From the NCBI GenBank assembly GCA_050116035.1, contig JASFPJ010000088.1, positions 1-10,970 on the forward strand: a DNA stretch of 10,970 nt. The letters run 5' to 3'. Shown in pieces: positions 1 through 5,772 of this stretch. The notes below the pieces were generated by a model. The model was not told the origin of the DNA and did not search any database. It saw only the letters and a program-made list of their open reading frames with translations. The position numbers were made by a program, and so were the translations under genes. This stretch comes from SOIA01 sp050116035. GTDB taxonomy: Bacteria > Acidobacteriota > Aminicenantia > Aminicenantales > Aminicenantaceae. Each line of letters begins with the position of its first letter. Within the stretch, counting starts at the first letter, position 1.

Positions 1-65
1 AGGACCGCTACAGTGACTGCCCAGAACCCATTCATCCGTCTACCCTTACCTGTAAGATACTTCAT
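1..65 (-). CDS. 5' end of an unidentified gene, truncated by window edge
   Basis: Reading leftward, an ATG at 63-65 is preceded by a strong Shine-Dalgarno (AAGGAGG, 6 bases upstream) and stays open for 21 codons to the window edge. The visible peptide starts MKYLTGKGRRMNGF and continues WAVTVAV. That is a basic n-region (K, K, R, R) followed by a hydrophobic stretch, as in a signal peptide or a first membrane segment. The protein is therefore probably exported or membrane-bound. Nothing else can be said about its function. A candidate promoter lies about 215 bases upstream, which would imply a long leader. An open frame on the opposite strand (13-276) has no ribosome binding site and is not favoured. 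Confidence 0.6.
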   Translation of the reverse strand, partial: MKYLTGKGRRMNGFWAVTVAV

Positions 66-188
66 GAATACCCTCCTTGAGTTCTTGGAAACGAACCCTG
101 AATTTGATTTAAAAGTACAATTTAAACCATTCCCGAGTACGGTTTTGACAGAATTTTATTCAGAGAGCTCGACTTTTCACTTATCTTC

Positions 189-224
189 CTGTTTTGGCAT
201 GATGCGCTGTCTTGGAATGATGCG
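189..224. repeat. Tandem duplication of an 18-nt unit
   Basis: Two adjacent 18-base units, 189-206 and 207-224, match at 16 of 18 positions (CTGTTTTGGCATGATGCG and CTGTCTTGGAATGATGCG). They lie in the long region upstream of the left-edge gene. They could be paired protein-binding sites, a leader RNA element or a simple local duplication. No function is shown by the sequence. Confidence 0.75.
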
Positions 225-280
225 GCAATCCCCTGCCATCGCCATCTTGAGAGTGGTCCTTTCACTTTCGGGATGAGATT

Positions 281-308
281 ATTTTACTTCAACGGAGACG
301 AGTTTCAA
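281..308 (-). promoter_or_regulatory. Candidate sigma70-type promoter for the left-edge gene
   Basis: On the minus strand, TTGAAA (303-308) and TAAAAT (281-286) are separated by 16 bases. Each differs from consensus (TTGACA, TATAAT) at one position. Transcription would start near 274, giving a leader of about 210 bases before the ATG at 65. A closer promoter cannot be excluded. Confidence 0.4.
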
Positions 309-329
309 GCAAAAATTATATTTTTTTAA

Positions 330-350
330 AATTGGGGACAGTCCCCAATT
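330..350. repeat. Dispersed palindromic repeat A, copy 1
   Basis: A 21-base palindrome with arms AATTGGGGAC and GTCCCCAATT around a single central A. As RNA it could form an 8-bp stem with an ACAGT loop. The same motif, exact or degenerate, recurs at 440-463, 1863-1889, 3486-3505, 7758-7784 and 9789-9809, always outside the accepted genes apart from the overlap with the ompA-like stop codon. Short palindromes of this kind in intergenic DNA resemble REP elements mobilised by RAYT-type transposases. No transposase is in the window. Confidence 0.85.
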
Positions 351-358
351 ATTAATCT

Positions 359-388
359 GTCATTGCGAGCGGAGCATGGCAATCTCAT
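359..388. repeat. Dispersed repeat B, copy 1
   Basis: A 30-base unit beginning GTCATTGCGAGCGGAGC and ending TGGCAATCTCAT. Close copies in the opposite orientation occur at 2653-2686 and 10831-10860. It is an imperfect inverted repeat (ATTGC near one end, GCAAT near the other). It starts 9 bases after repeat A copy 1. Units of this type (CATTGCGAGCG...GGCAATCTC) are known as intergenic repeats in several bacterial genomes. Confidence 0.75.
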
Positions 389-439
389 ACAATGGAATAG
401 TGTATATCCCCTTTTTCTGAAGTATCAAATGGGTGCTGT

Positions 440-463
440 AAAATTGAAGAAAGTCCAAAATTT
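440..463. repeat. Degenerate repeat A, copy 2
   Basis: This 24-base stretch matches the degenerate A copy at 9787-9810 at 21 of 24 positions (both start AAAATTGAAGA and end AATTT). The GGGG arm has become GAAG and the CCCC arm CCAA, so the palindrome is eroded. It lies between repeat B copy 1 and repeat C copy 1, within a repeat cluster covering about 330-493. Confidence 0.5.
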
Positions 464-467
464 CTGG

Positions 468-493
468 AATGTTAAATGTTAAGACGCGACCCC
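468..493. repeat. Dispersed repeat C, copy 1
   Basis: The core AAATGTTAAGACGCGACCCC (474-493) matches 10918-10937 at 19 of 20 positions. It is preceded by AATGTT, as in the partial copy at 10960-10970. The last C of the repeat is the first base of the complement of the metallophosphoesterase stop codon (493-495), so the repeat abuts that gene's 3' end exactly. Confidence 0.75.
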
Positions 494-1446
494 TATTCTT
501 TTTCAGGCAAAGTCCATTCATAAGACTGGTATTTCCAACTGAATTCATGCCCCGTCACATCAATAACAACATATCCATTAGGGAGTCCTTGCCACGATGG
601 AGCCTCCCACTTGGCACCGCTCAAAATTCCCCCAGTGATGTAAGAAGTCTTCTTGTACTTTATTTCTTCCACCACGTGAAGATGTCCCTGGAGGACGAGT
701 CTGACATTATATCCTGATAGAAGTTTAATGACTTTTGTCCCATTATTCACAACCAAAAAGCTTGGAGGTGCCATCATGTTGTCTCTTTCTATCTGAATAT
801 ATGCTGTAACAAGAGGAATATGGAGGGCAATACAGACCGGTCTCTCCGTTCCTGTTTTGTCCAGGTCATTCTTTAACCAGATGAGCTGATCATCATCGAT
901 GTAGCCTCTGTAACCTCCATTTTCAGTCCTTCCAAGAGAGTCCAGCAAGACAAAATGCCAGTTATTGTAATCAAAAGAACGGTAAGTCGCTCCTTTTCCC
1001 AAGCGGTTTTTGAACATACCTTTACCGAGTTCAGGATGCGAGGAATCCACGCCACTTTCAGCAGGTATCCGAATTATGTCGTTGTTTCCGAGGACATTGT
1101 GCACAGGCATACGAAACTTCATCGTTGCCTGATGATAGAGGCCAAACATTTTCTCTGCATTATCGAAGGTTCGAGTGTATCTATTTTCAACCAGATCTCC
1201 CCCCATAATCACAAAATGGGGCTCTGGCTTCAAACCATTAATGGCTGTAATCGCCTGGTTGAATCCTTCAAATGCCCGTTCATGCGGCATGAGATGGATG
1301 TCGGTGGCAAAGACAAACCTGAAATCCTCACTGTCTTTTTCAGGAAGAACTCCTCCCTTGCAGGCACCAAACCACAGAGTTATGAGTATAAGGATTAATG
1401 TGATTGCACATGTCTTTCGTGACAGGTTTCTTTCAGTCACTTTCAT
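493..1446 (-). CDS. Exported calcineurin-like metallophosphoesterase, putative lipoprotein
   Basis: A 317-residue binuclear-metal phosphohydrolase. Motifs appear in the order expected for the family: D-x-H (ATDIHL, D49/H51), GGD (D84), GN-x-D (GNND, 120-123), the lone His (ALHIP, H209) and G-H-x-H (GHLH, H255/H257). The N-terminus has a basic region, a hydrophobic core (about 14-28) and Cys29 after F-G-A, so it is exported and possibly lipidated. The substrate (phosphomonoester, diester or cyclic nucleotide) cannot be told. GNND replaces the common GNHD, so the catalytic-site His position is Asn; other subfamilies also vary here (GNCD). AAGGG directly abuts the ATG and sits 6 bases before an in-frame GTG at 1438-1440, so translation may start two codons later. 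The stop codon overlaps repeat C. Confidence 0.88.
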   Translation of the reverse strand: MKVTERNLSRKTCAITLILILITLWFGACKGGVLPEKDSEDFRFVFATDIHLMPHERAFEGFNQAITAINGLKPEPHFVIMGGDLVENRYTRTFDNAEKMFGLYHQATMKFRMPVHNVLGNNDIIRIPAESGVDSSHPELGKGMFKNRLGKGATYRSFDYNNWHFVLLDSLGRTENGGYRGYIDDDQLIWLKNDLDKTGTERPVCIALHIPLVTAYIQIERDNMMAPPSFLVVNNGTKVIKLLSGYNVRLVLQGHLHVVEEIKYKKTSYITGGILSGAKWEAPSWQGLPNGYVVIDVTGHEFSWKYQSYEWTLPEKE

Positions 1447-1637
1447 CCCTTGAATAATGGATTTTTAACTCGCGTTTCTCAGCGCGCTACTCAGCACAAT
1501 CTATGGACATTATTCCCCTGATTTATCGGCAAAATAATATCAATTCACAGGGCTAGAGTCAACTGAACCGGCTAATGTGTCCAAAATTTTCTTCATTACA
1601 GAACGACTAAATTACGTGAGGGCAAGGAGGTTTTGAA

Positions 1638-1841
1638 ATGAGCGAACTCGTTGGCAAATTAACCATTCTATCTATCGTGATGATTGCGGGGATTATTTTT
1701 GTGGCTGTGGCAGTCTTTGTTATGTTCTCGATTCTCTGTGCAAATGTGGCGCAGATAAAAAAAACACTGCGCAAAATTCTTGAAGAAAGTTCCAAAAGAA
1801 AAAGCCAAATCTCTGTGGATTATCTAACGCCAAAAACTTGA
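1638..1841 (+). CDS. Small single-span membrane protein of unknown function
   Basis: A 67-residue protein I do not recognise. A strong Shine-Dalgarno (AAGGAGG, 1624-1630) lies 7 bases before the ATG, which is the best evidence that it is real. Residues 9-36 form one long hydrophobic segment rich in Ile, Val, Ala and Phe, containing one Cys. The tail from about residue 41 is basic and polar (IKKTLRKILEESSKRK) and likely cytoplasmic. It diverges from the metallophosphoesterase (192 bases between starts) and converges on the MBL hydrolase, with a repeat A palindrome 21 bases after its stop. It could be a small regulatory or accessory membrane protein. An overlapping downstream frame (1843-2130) has no supporting signals. 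Confidence 0.6.
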   Translation: MSELVGKLTILSIVMIAGIIFVAVAVFVMFSILCANVAQIKKTLRKILEESSKRKSQISVDYLTPKT

Positions 1842-1862
1842 TATGAAGAAGAAACAGTACAG

Positions 1863-1889
1863 AATAATTGGGGACAGTCCCCAATTATT
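1863..1889. repeat. Dispersed palindromic repeat A, copy 3 (longest perfect copy)
   Basis: Here the palindrome extends to 13 bases per arm around a central A: AATAATTGGGGAC and GTCCCCAATTATT. It lies between the convergent 3' ends of the small membrane protein gene (stop 1841) and the MBL hydrolase gene (stop 1933). As RNA it would form a hairpin from either direction, so it may help separate the two transcripts, though no U-tract follows. Confidence 0.85.
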
Positions 1890-1932
1890 GAAGCAATTGC
1901 TGAAATATCAGAAGCGAGGGCACTCTCCAGCT

Positions 1933-2613
1933 TTACAGGAATTTCTCTCGAACGATTTCAGCCGAAAAAGACTCTCCATGCGCTGGATAAATAGTTTTGG
2001 CTCCCTGCGCCAACACCAATTTCCAGCTTTCCTTCAAAGCCTGCACATCTTCCCCAAAAATCGGCAGACTGGGTTTGGTGCTGAGTGGAAGTGCATTCAT
2101 CGCCAGACACCCGACAAATGCATCGCCTGATTCCAGCACAACACTGATTGACCCGGAAGTATGGCCAGGTGTATGGAGAATTTTCCCCCGAATCCCGTAC
2201 TCGGCTAAAGACATCCCCTCATCCCCAACGATTACATCCACATTGGCCACAGGAAAGTGAATAAACGGGGCATAGAACATATTTAAAATATGGCGCAGGA
2301 AACAGCCCCAAGTTGTCAGGCCTGGAGGCCGATTCTTTAAGCCTTTTTCGAGAAAATCTTTATCCAGATAGTGCATTACGATTTGAGCACCGGTCATTTC
2401 CTTGAGCTCTTTTGCGGCCCCCGCATGATCAAAATGCCCATGGGTTAAAATGATCAACTGAATTTCTTCTGGCTTTATAGAAGTCTTTTCCAGTCCTTTC
2501 TTGAATTTCTTAATTTTATTCGGAGATCCATCACCGATCATGATGACGCCTTTATCCTGGATGATATAGCTTTTTGCGATCCCCATTTGAATTGGATGGA
2601 TTTGAATGCTCAT
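1933..2613 (-). CDS. MBL-fold metallo-hydrolase with altered metal-ligand motif
   Basis: A 226-residue metallo-beta-lactamase-fold hydrolase, probably cytoplasmic (no signal peptide). It shows the H-x-H-x-D-H signature (LTHGHFDHAG; H58, H60, D62, H63), the third-motif His (HTPGHTSGS, H151) and the C-terminal His (PAHGE, H212). These are glyoxalase-II-like metal ligands, and the fold commonly hydrolyses thioesters, lactones or phosphoesters; the substrate here is unknown. The expected bridging Asp falls in GDAFVGCLAM, where relatives normally read GDAFVGDL, so position 169 is Cys (codon TGT). The start is supported by AGGAG 8 bases upstream of the ATG. It follows the nucleotidyltransferase-fold gene in the same direction, but the 135-base gap holds repeat B and a hairpin, so co-transcription is doubtful. 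Confidence 0.88.
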   Translation of the reverse strand: MSIQIHPIQMGIAKSYIIQDKGVIMIGDGSPNKIKKFKKGLEKTSIKPEEIQLIILTHGHFDHAGAAKELKEMTGAQIVMHYLDKDFLEKGLKNRPPGLTTWGCFLRHILNMFYAPFIHFPVANVDVIVGDEGMSLAEYGIRGKILHTPGHTSGSISVVLESGDAFVGCLAMNALPLSTKPSLPIFGEDVQALKESWKLVLAQGAKTIYPAHGESFSAEIVREKFL

Positions 2614-2652
2614 TTATAATTCTCCTAAAAACAAGGAATGTCCGAGTTTTTT

Positions 2653-2686
2653 ATGAGATTGCCACACTTCGCCCGTAATGGCAATT
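2653..2686. repeat. Dispersed repeat B, copy 2
   Basis: Reverse orientation relative to copy 1: begins ATGAGATTGCCACACTTCG and ends TAATGGCAATT. This copy has perfect 7-base arms, ATTGCCA (2658-2664) and TGGCAAT (2679-2685), around 14 bases. It lies 40 bases upstream of the MBL hydrolase start, so it may fall in or near that gene's promoter or leader. Confidence 0.7.
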
Positions 2687-2701
2687 TATTCCCACAGGAT
2701 G

Positions 2702-2743
2702 AAAGGAGCCTGCCCCACTAATTCTCCAGGTCTCCTTTTTTTT
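2702..2743 (+). terminator. Terminator-like hairpin between two leftward genes
   Basis: AAAGGAG plus CCTG (2702-2712) pairs with CAGG, a bulged T, and CTCCTTT (2727-2738), giving 11 base pairs. The T-run continues to 2743. The U-tract is on the plus strand, where no gene ends nearby. Read leftward it is an A-tract, stem and short TTT, directly after the nucleotidyltransferase-fold gene's stop at 2749, so it may act in both directions or mainly stop antisense transcripts. Confidence 0.45.
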
Positions 2744-2748
2744 ATCAA

Positions 2749-3444
2749 TTAAACTAACTCCTTGCGCAGCCAATCCATATCAATCTCACGAAATGGATTA
2801 AAACGTCGATCAAAAACCCGTGGGATAGGACGTTTAAGCCATCGGACTTTCAGTTGATCCAGGAAGGTCACAGCGAAATCCCAATCGATGATTTGTGCGA
2901 GTCTCCTTAAGTCTTCAAGATGTTTCGCTCCTTCTTCATCCAGTGTGGCCATGGAACGCTTCAATCTTGGGTACAAAACAGCCTTAGGGAGGAACGCAAA
3001 TTCAGGTGGGCCCGCACGATAACTGAAGCCTTCCCAAGAGAGTATCTGCGCACGTTCCAACAAAGAAGCCGGAACAGCAAAAGTCAAACCCGCGCCAAGC
3101 TTAAACTCGATGAAATCATTGTCTAATTGATACATTGAAATATCCAGAAGGCCATCACCTGTTTCCACATGGAAGAAGTCTGTCTTTGGGGCAAGTATTC
3201 GTGTGATACTCGAATCCATAGCGACTGCTAACTCAGGCAGACGCAGGGCCCTGATCTTCCCTTCTTCGGAGATGATGTGTCTCCGTGCCTGGAATAACGT
3301 TTTCGATAGAGAGACATCGATATCATGTGCCGGCTCCCTATAAGGAGCCATTCGTGGCAGGAAAGAAAGAGACCCTGATATGAAGTAATCTTCAGAATCT
3401 CCGATGATCCGGAAAAGGGATTCAAATAATTTCTTCACGCTCAT
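2749..3444 (-). CDS. Nucleotidyltransferase-fold protein, function unknown
   Basis: A 231-residue soluble protein. The N-terminal part has the pattern of the DNA polymerase beta-type nucleotidyltransferase superfamily: a helix, then G-S (ISGSLSF, 24-25), then D-x-D (HDIDVSL, D41/D43). A possible third acidic residue is D101 (LLDISMY). The C-terminal third (about 153-200) is helical and charged (AVLYPRLKRS, HLEDLRRLAQ), as in many such proteins where it packs behind the active site. A nucleotidyl-transfer reaction is therefore plausible, but the substrate is not identifiable. There is no clear Shine-Dalgarno before the ATG, and no better start exists before the GS motif. It lies between the acyltransferase-like gene (65-base gap with repeat A) and the MBL hydrolase. 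No partner HEPN or MNT-type antitoxin gene is adjacent. Confidence 0.62.
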   Translation of the reverse strand: MSVKKLFESLFRIIGDSEDYFISGSLSFLPRMAPYREPAHDIDVSLSKTLFQARRHIISEEGKIRALRLPELAVAMDSSITRILAPKTDFFHVETGDGLLDISMYQLDNDFIEFKLGAGLTFAVPASLLERAQILSWEGFSYRAGPPEFAFLPKAVLYPRLKRSMATLDEEGAKHLEDLRRLAQIIDWDFAVTFLDQLKVRWLKRPIPRVFDRRFNPFREIDMDWLRKELV

Positions 3445-3485
3445 AATCTGTTAGGATAAGAAGATAATACCTGCACAAACATAAA

Positions 3486-3505
3486 AATGGGGACTGTCCC
3501 CAATT
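3486..3505. repeat. Dispersed palindromic repeat A, copy 4
   Basis: Inverted relative to copies 1 and 3 (central T): core GGGGAC, T, GTCCCC, then AATT, with one T missing from the left arm. It ends 4 bases before the stop of the acyltransferase-like gene (3510). Read leftward, the hairpin is followed by ATTTTTAT, so it could serve as that gene's intrinsic terminator. Confidence 0.75.
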
Positions 3506-3509
3506 CCAA

Positions 3510-4622
3510 TCATATTTTTATAAAAGTCCGTTTGGAGTACATCCAGTAGAGAATCAGCCAAATCACCGCAAACCCGGCCAATCCCCTCACAAAATTATCC
3601 CAGGGTTGAATGAACCGGAGCAGTCCGCCAACAAAAACATCTCCAATCAGCCGGAAATCGAATAAACGAGTCACCATGTAGACTGAAATTGCGTTCATCC
3701 CGATCACTTTAAAGCCGAAGGCCCACTTCCGCCAACCCTTGACATCAATAATCATGTAAAACAGAGCCAGCAGCAGGACGCATATTCCTCCAGAAAACAG
3801 GACGAATGAACTCGTCCATAAATGCTTAATTATGGGAAAAGCAAAGCCCCATATCCATCCCACAAGAATGCATCCAGCACCAAATCCCGCCAACCAGGCG
3901 ACTTTCATCCACTGTGACTTTTTGGAGCGCAGAAGCTGTCCGGCAATGCCTCCCAACATGACTGTGGCCCCAAAGGTCAGACTGCTCAGGATCCAGCTGT
4001 AATTCGTTCCGTCCTGGAACCGTCCCAGTAGCACCTTATCCAGGTAGATAGCCAGGTTCCCTTCGGGTGTTAAAACTCCGGCACCGTAACCGGGCACCGG
4101 GACCCAGGCCATCAATGCCCAGAACACAAGAATCAGCCCTGACGTTATTCCGATCTGCCATTTGATGTCGAAGTTCAGCATGATGAGTGAGGCAATCAAA
4201 TACCCTGCAGCTATGGCCTGAAGCGTGTTGCAGTAGAGGTGAAGTTTTGAGAGGTCGAACTTCAGCAGGTTCCCCTGGGCAACAATCCCCAGAAAAAACA
4301 AGATCGCACTACGAATGGCGATGTGAATGGTAAGATTCTTTTGGCTGTCACCTCTTTCCAACCGTTTACTGAATGAAAACGGCATGGCCACTCCCACGAT
4401 AAAAAGAAAGAGCGGCATGATCAAATCCCAGAAATGAAAACCTTCCCATTTCACATGCCTGAGCTGAGTGCTGATGGCCTCTGTCAATGGATTCTTTGAG
4501 ACAGCACACAGTCCCATGAATATCCAATGCCCGCCAATAATCCAGAACATATCAAATCCACGCAGCGCATCAATGGAGAGTAACCTTTGGGCAAAAATGT
4601 CTGACTGACCTTGTTGACTCAT
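3510..4622 (-). CDS. Multi-pass DUF5009/HGSNAT-like acyltransferase family membrane protein
   Basis: A 370-residue integral membrane protein with about ten hydrophobic segments. The N-terminus RLLSIDALRGFDMFWIIGG (13-31) and the segment WDLIMPLFLFIVGVAMPFS (65-83) are hallmarks of the COG4299/DUF5009 family, related to human heparan-alpha-glucosaminide N-acetyltransferase. Members are thought to move acetyl groups across the membrane onto sugars, or to act as NagX-type proteins beside amino-sugar genes; no amino-sugar genes are nearby. An upstream extension to a TTG at 4722-4724 is open but polar and unlike the family. I chose the ATG at 4620-4622, which has AAAGGGAAAA in front and begins 12 residues before the conserved block. 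The 3' end is 4 bases from repeat A copy 4. Confidence 0.85.
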   Translation of the reverse strand: MSQQGQSDIFAQRLLSIDALRGFDMFWIIGGHWIFMGLCAVSKNPLTEAISTQLRHVKWEGFHFWDLIMPLFLFIVGVAMPFSFSKRLERGDSQKNLTIHIAIRSAILFFLGIVAQGNLLKFDLSKLHLYCNTLQAIAAGYLIASLIMLNFDIKWQIGITSGLILVFWALMAWVPVPGYGAGVLTPEGNLAIYLDKVLLGRFQDGTNYSWILSSLTFGATVMLGGIAGQLLRSKKSQWMKVAWLAGFGAGCILVGWIWGFAFPIIKHLWTSSFVLFSGGICVLLLALFYMIIDVKGWRKWAFGFKVIGMNAISVYMVTRLFDFRLIGDVFVGGLLRFIQPWDNFVRGLAGFAVIWLILYWMYSKRTFIKI

Positions 4623-4757
4623 ACAAATTTTCCCTTTTTTTGAATCAAGTGATGATCGGGAAGCCGGGCTATGATTTTTTGGACAAGAGAGATTCTCTTC
4701 ATCTTTGTAATGACCTGTCTGCAATGCTTATCTCTAAAGCTTTTATCACTGGAATAA

Positions 4758-4858
4758 TTGATAGTCAAATGGAAAAAGGGATACGTTCAGGGCTCATGAT
4801 CGATTCATCTTTATCTTCATGCAGCGCTGAAAATGGGAGCCCGACTCTCATTTTTTTT
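4758..4858 (+). promoter_or_regulatory. Candidate attenuator leader upstream of the methyltransferase
   Basis: The intergenic stretch 4623-4943 has no credible gene but contains a structured leader. A weak promoter candidate is TTGATA (4758-4763) with TACGTT (4782-4787) 18 bases on. GGGCTC (4790-4795) is exactly complementary to GAGCCC (4837-4842). That pairing would consume half of the terminator stem at 4830-4858, so the two folds exclude each other, as in attenuators and riboswitches. CAGCGCTG (4822-4829) is a further palindrome between them. The pairing is visible; the regulatory role is inferred. Confidence 0.35.
4830..4858 (+). terminator. Intrinsic terminator-like hairpin in methyltransferase leader
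   Basis: AAAATGGGAG (4830-4839) pairs with CTCTCATTTT (4845-4854), allowing one G-U pair, around the loop CCCGA. A run of eight T follows (4851-4858). No rightward gene ends upstream within 2.9 kb, so it does not close a known transcript. It ends 85 bases before the methyltransferase ATG. Confidence 0.6.
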
Positions 4859-4943
4859 CAACAAGAGAAAGACATCATCCCTCCCTTTAAATTTTCATGC
4901 AATAACATCTCCCATCCAACGTCTCAAAGATATGGAGGTAAAA

Positions 4944-5534
4944 ATGTTACAAGGATTTTTAGTTTTCTCAGCGATTCTTTTATTAGGAAGTTGTTTTTTT
5001 CATCAAGATAGGCATCAGAGTCACAGAAAGGGTGATTTCAGTTTCAAGACAATGGCTGCAATTCATGACAATTCATTACGCCGGGTTCTCGATAATCCCT
5101 TCAAGACCCTCAAGGCAGCCGGACTTAAACCAGGAAACCAGGTGCTGGAGATCGGCTGCGGCCCGGGTTTCTTCACGATTCCAGCAGGACAATTAGTGGG
5201 TGATGCGGGTTGCGTTCATGCTATCGACATAAATCCCCAGGCTATCGAGGTGACCGGCAAGAAAGTCAAAGAGGCTGGGCTAATGAATGTCCAGTTGAGG
5301 ATTGCCGATGCCGCAGAAACCGGTTTGCCTGATGCAAGCATTGATGCTGTCTTGCTTTTCAGCGTTCTCCCCCACCTTTCTCCAGATACAGTCCTACCCG
5401 AGCTGGCGAGAGTGTTAAAAGAGGATGGGATAGTGGCTGTAAGAGGAATCAAAGCGATGTCAGTCACCAATGGAGGACTCTTCGCATTTATTGGGAGAGA
5501 AAGAGGAGTCTACCTGTTCAGGAAAAGGCAATGA
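4944..5534 (+). CDS. Class I SAM-dependent methyltransferase with lipoprotein-type N-terminus
   Basis: A 196-residue Rossmann-fold methyltransferase. Motif I is LEIGCGPGFF (68-77), the acidic residue after strand 2 is D95 (HAIDINP), motif II is around IDAVLLFSVLPHL (133-145) and motif III is ARVLKEDG (155-162). The substrate is unknown; the pattern is UbiE/arsM-like in the broad sense only. The start is set by GGAGG 5 bases before the ATG. From this start the protein begins MLQGFLVFSAILLLGSC, with a good lipobox (L-G-S-C17), followed by a charged linker. That predicts membrane anchoring or export, odd for an enzyme using cytoplasmic SAM. The C-terminus (GLFAFIGRERGVYLFRK) is short but looks complete. 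An upstream open extension (from 4833) lacks a ribosome site and runs through the terminator hairpin. Confidence 0.85.
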   Translation: MLQGFLVFSAILLLGSCFFHQDRHQSHRKGDFSFKTMAAIHDNSLRRVLDNPFKTLKAAGLKPGNQVLEIGCGPGFFTIPAGQLVGDAGCVHAIDINPQAIEVTGKKVKEAGLMNVQLRIADAAETGLPDASIDAVLLFSVLPHLSPDTVLPELARVLKEDGIVAVRGIKAMSVTNGGLFAFIGRERGVYLFRKRQ

Positions 5535-5607
5535 AATGATGACGAAATTTCACATTTGCCATTGTGTGGATGACTCAATCTAGCGGTATAGAGACTTCTT
5601 CATGAAT

Positions 5608-5645
5608 AAAGGCGAGTTCTCAATGAGCTCGCCTTTTCATTTTTG
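5608..5645 (+). terminator. Intrinsic terminator after the methyltransferase gene
   Basis: AAAGGCGAG (5608-5616) pairs perfectly with CTCGCCTTT (5628-5636) around an 11-base loop, followed by TTTTCATTTTT. It lies 73 bases after the methyltransferase stop. It separates that gene from the serine hydrolase downstream, so the two are not an operon. Confidence 0.78.
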
Positions 5646-5772
5646 GATCACACCATCTGTTTTAACGCCTCTTCCAAAATCAGGAAAAAAAGAACAGCGA
5701 CATTCCCAGGAAAATGAAGGCGGCTTCCCCACTTTATCTAACTAAGAAATCTCGTAATCAAGGAACGATCCT

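Noticed and set aside
13..276. Rightward 87-codon open frame at the left edge
   Set aside because: No ribosome binding site, low-complexity repeat peptide created by the 18-nt duplication, and it overlaps a leftward gene start that has a strong Shine-Dalgarno.
955..1398. 147-codon frame antisense to the metallophosphoesterase
   Set aside because: It mirrors conserved coding sequence of the phosphoesterase and shows no domain or ribosome site of its own.
1843..2130. Rightward 95-codon frame overlapping the MBL hydrolase 3' end
   Set aside because: It reads through the repeat A palindrome and then antisense through a well-supported MBL-fold gene; it has no ribosome site.
1933..4622. A three-gene functional system (MBL hydrolase, nucleotidyltransferase-fold protein, acyltransferase-like protein)
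   Set aside because: The genes share direction, but the 65- and 135-base gaps contain repeats and hairpins, and no known pathway links them. I see no basis for calling it a defence or biosynthetic system.
4640..5011. Rightward 123-codon frame overlapping the methyltransferase start, and the upstream extension of the methyltransferase to 4833
   Set aside because: Both run through the terminator hairpin and have no ribosome site; the ATG at 4944 has GGAGG at ideal spacing.
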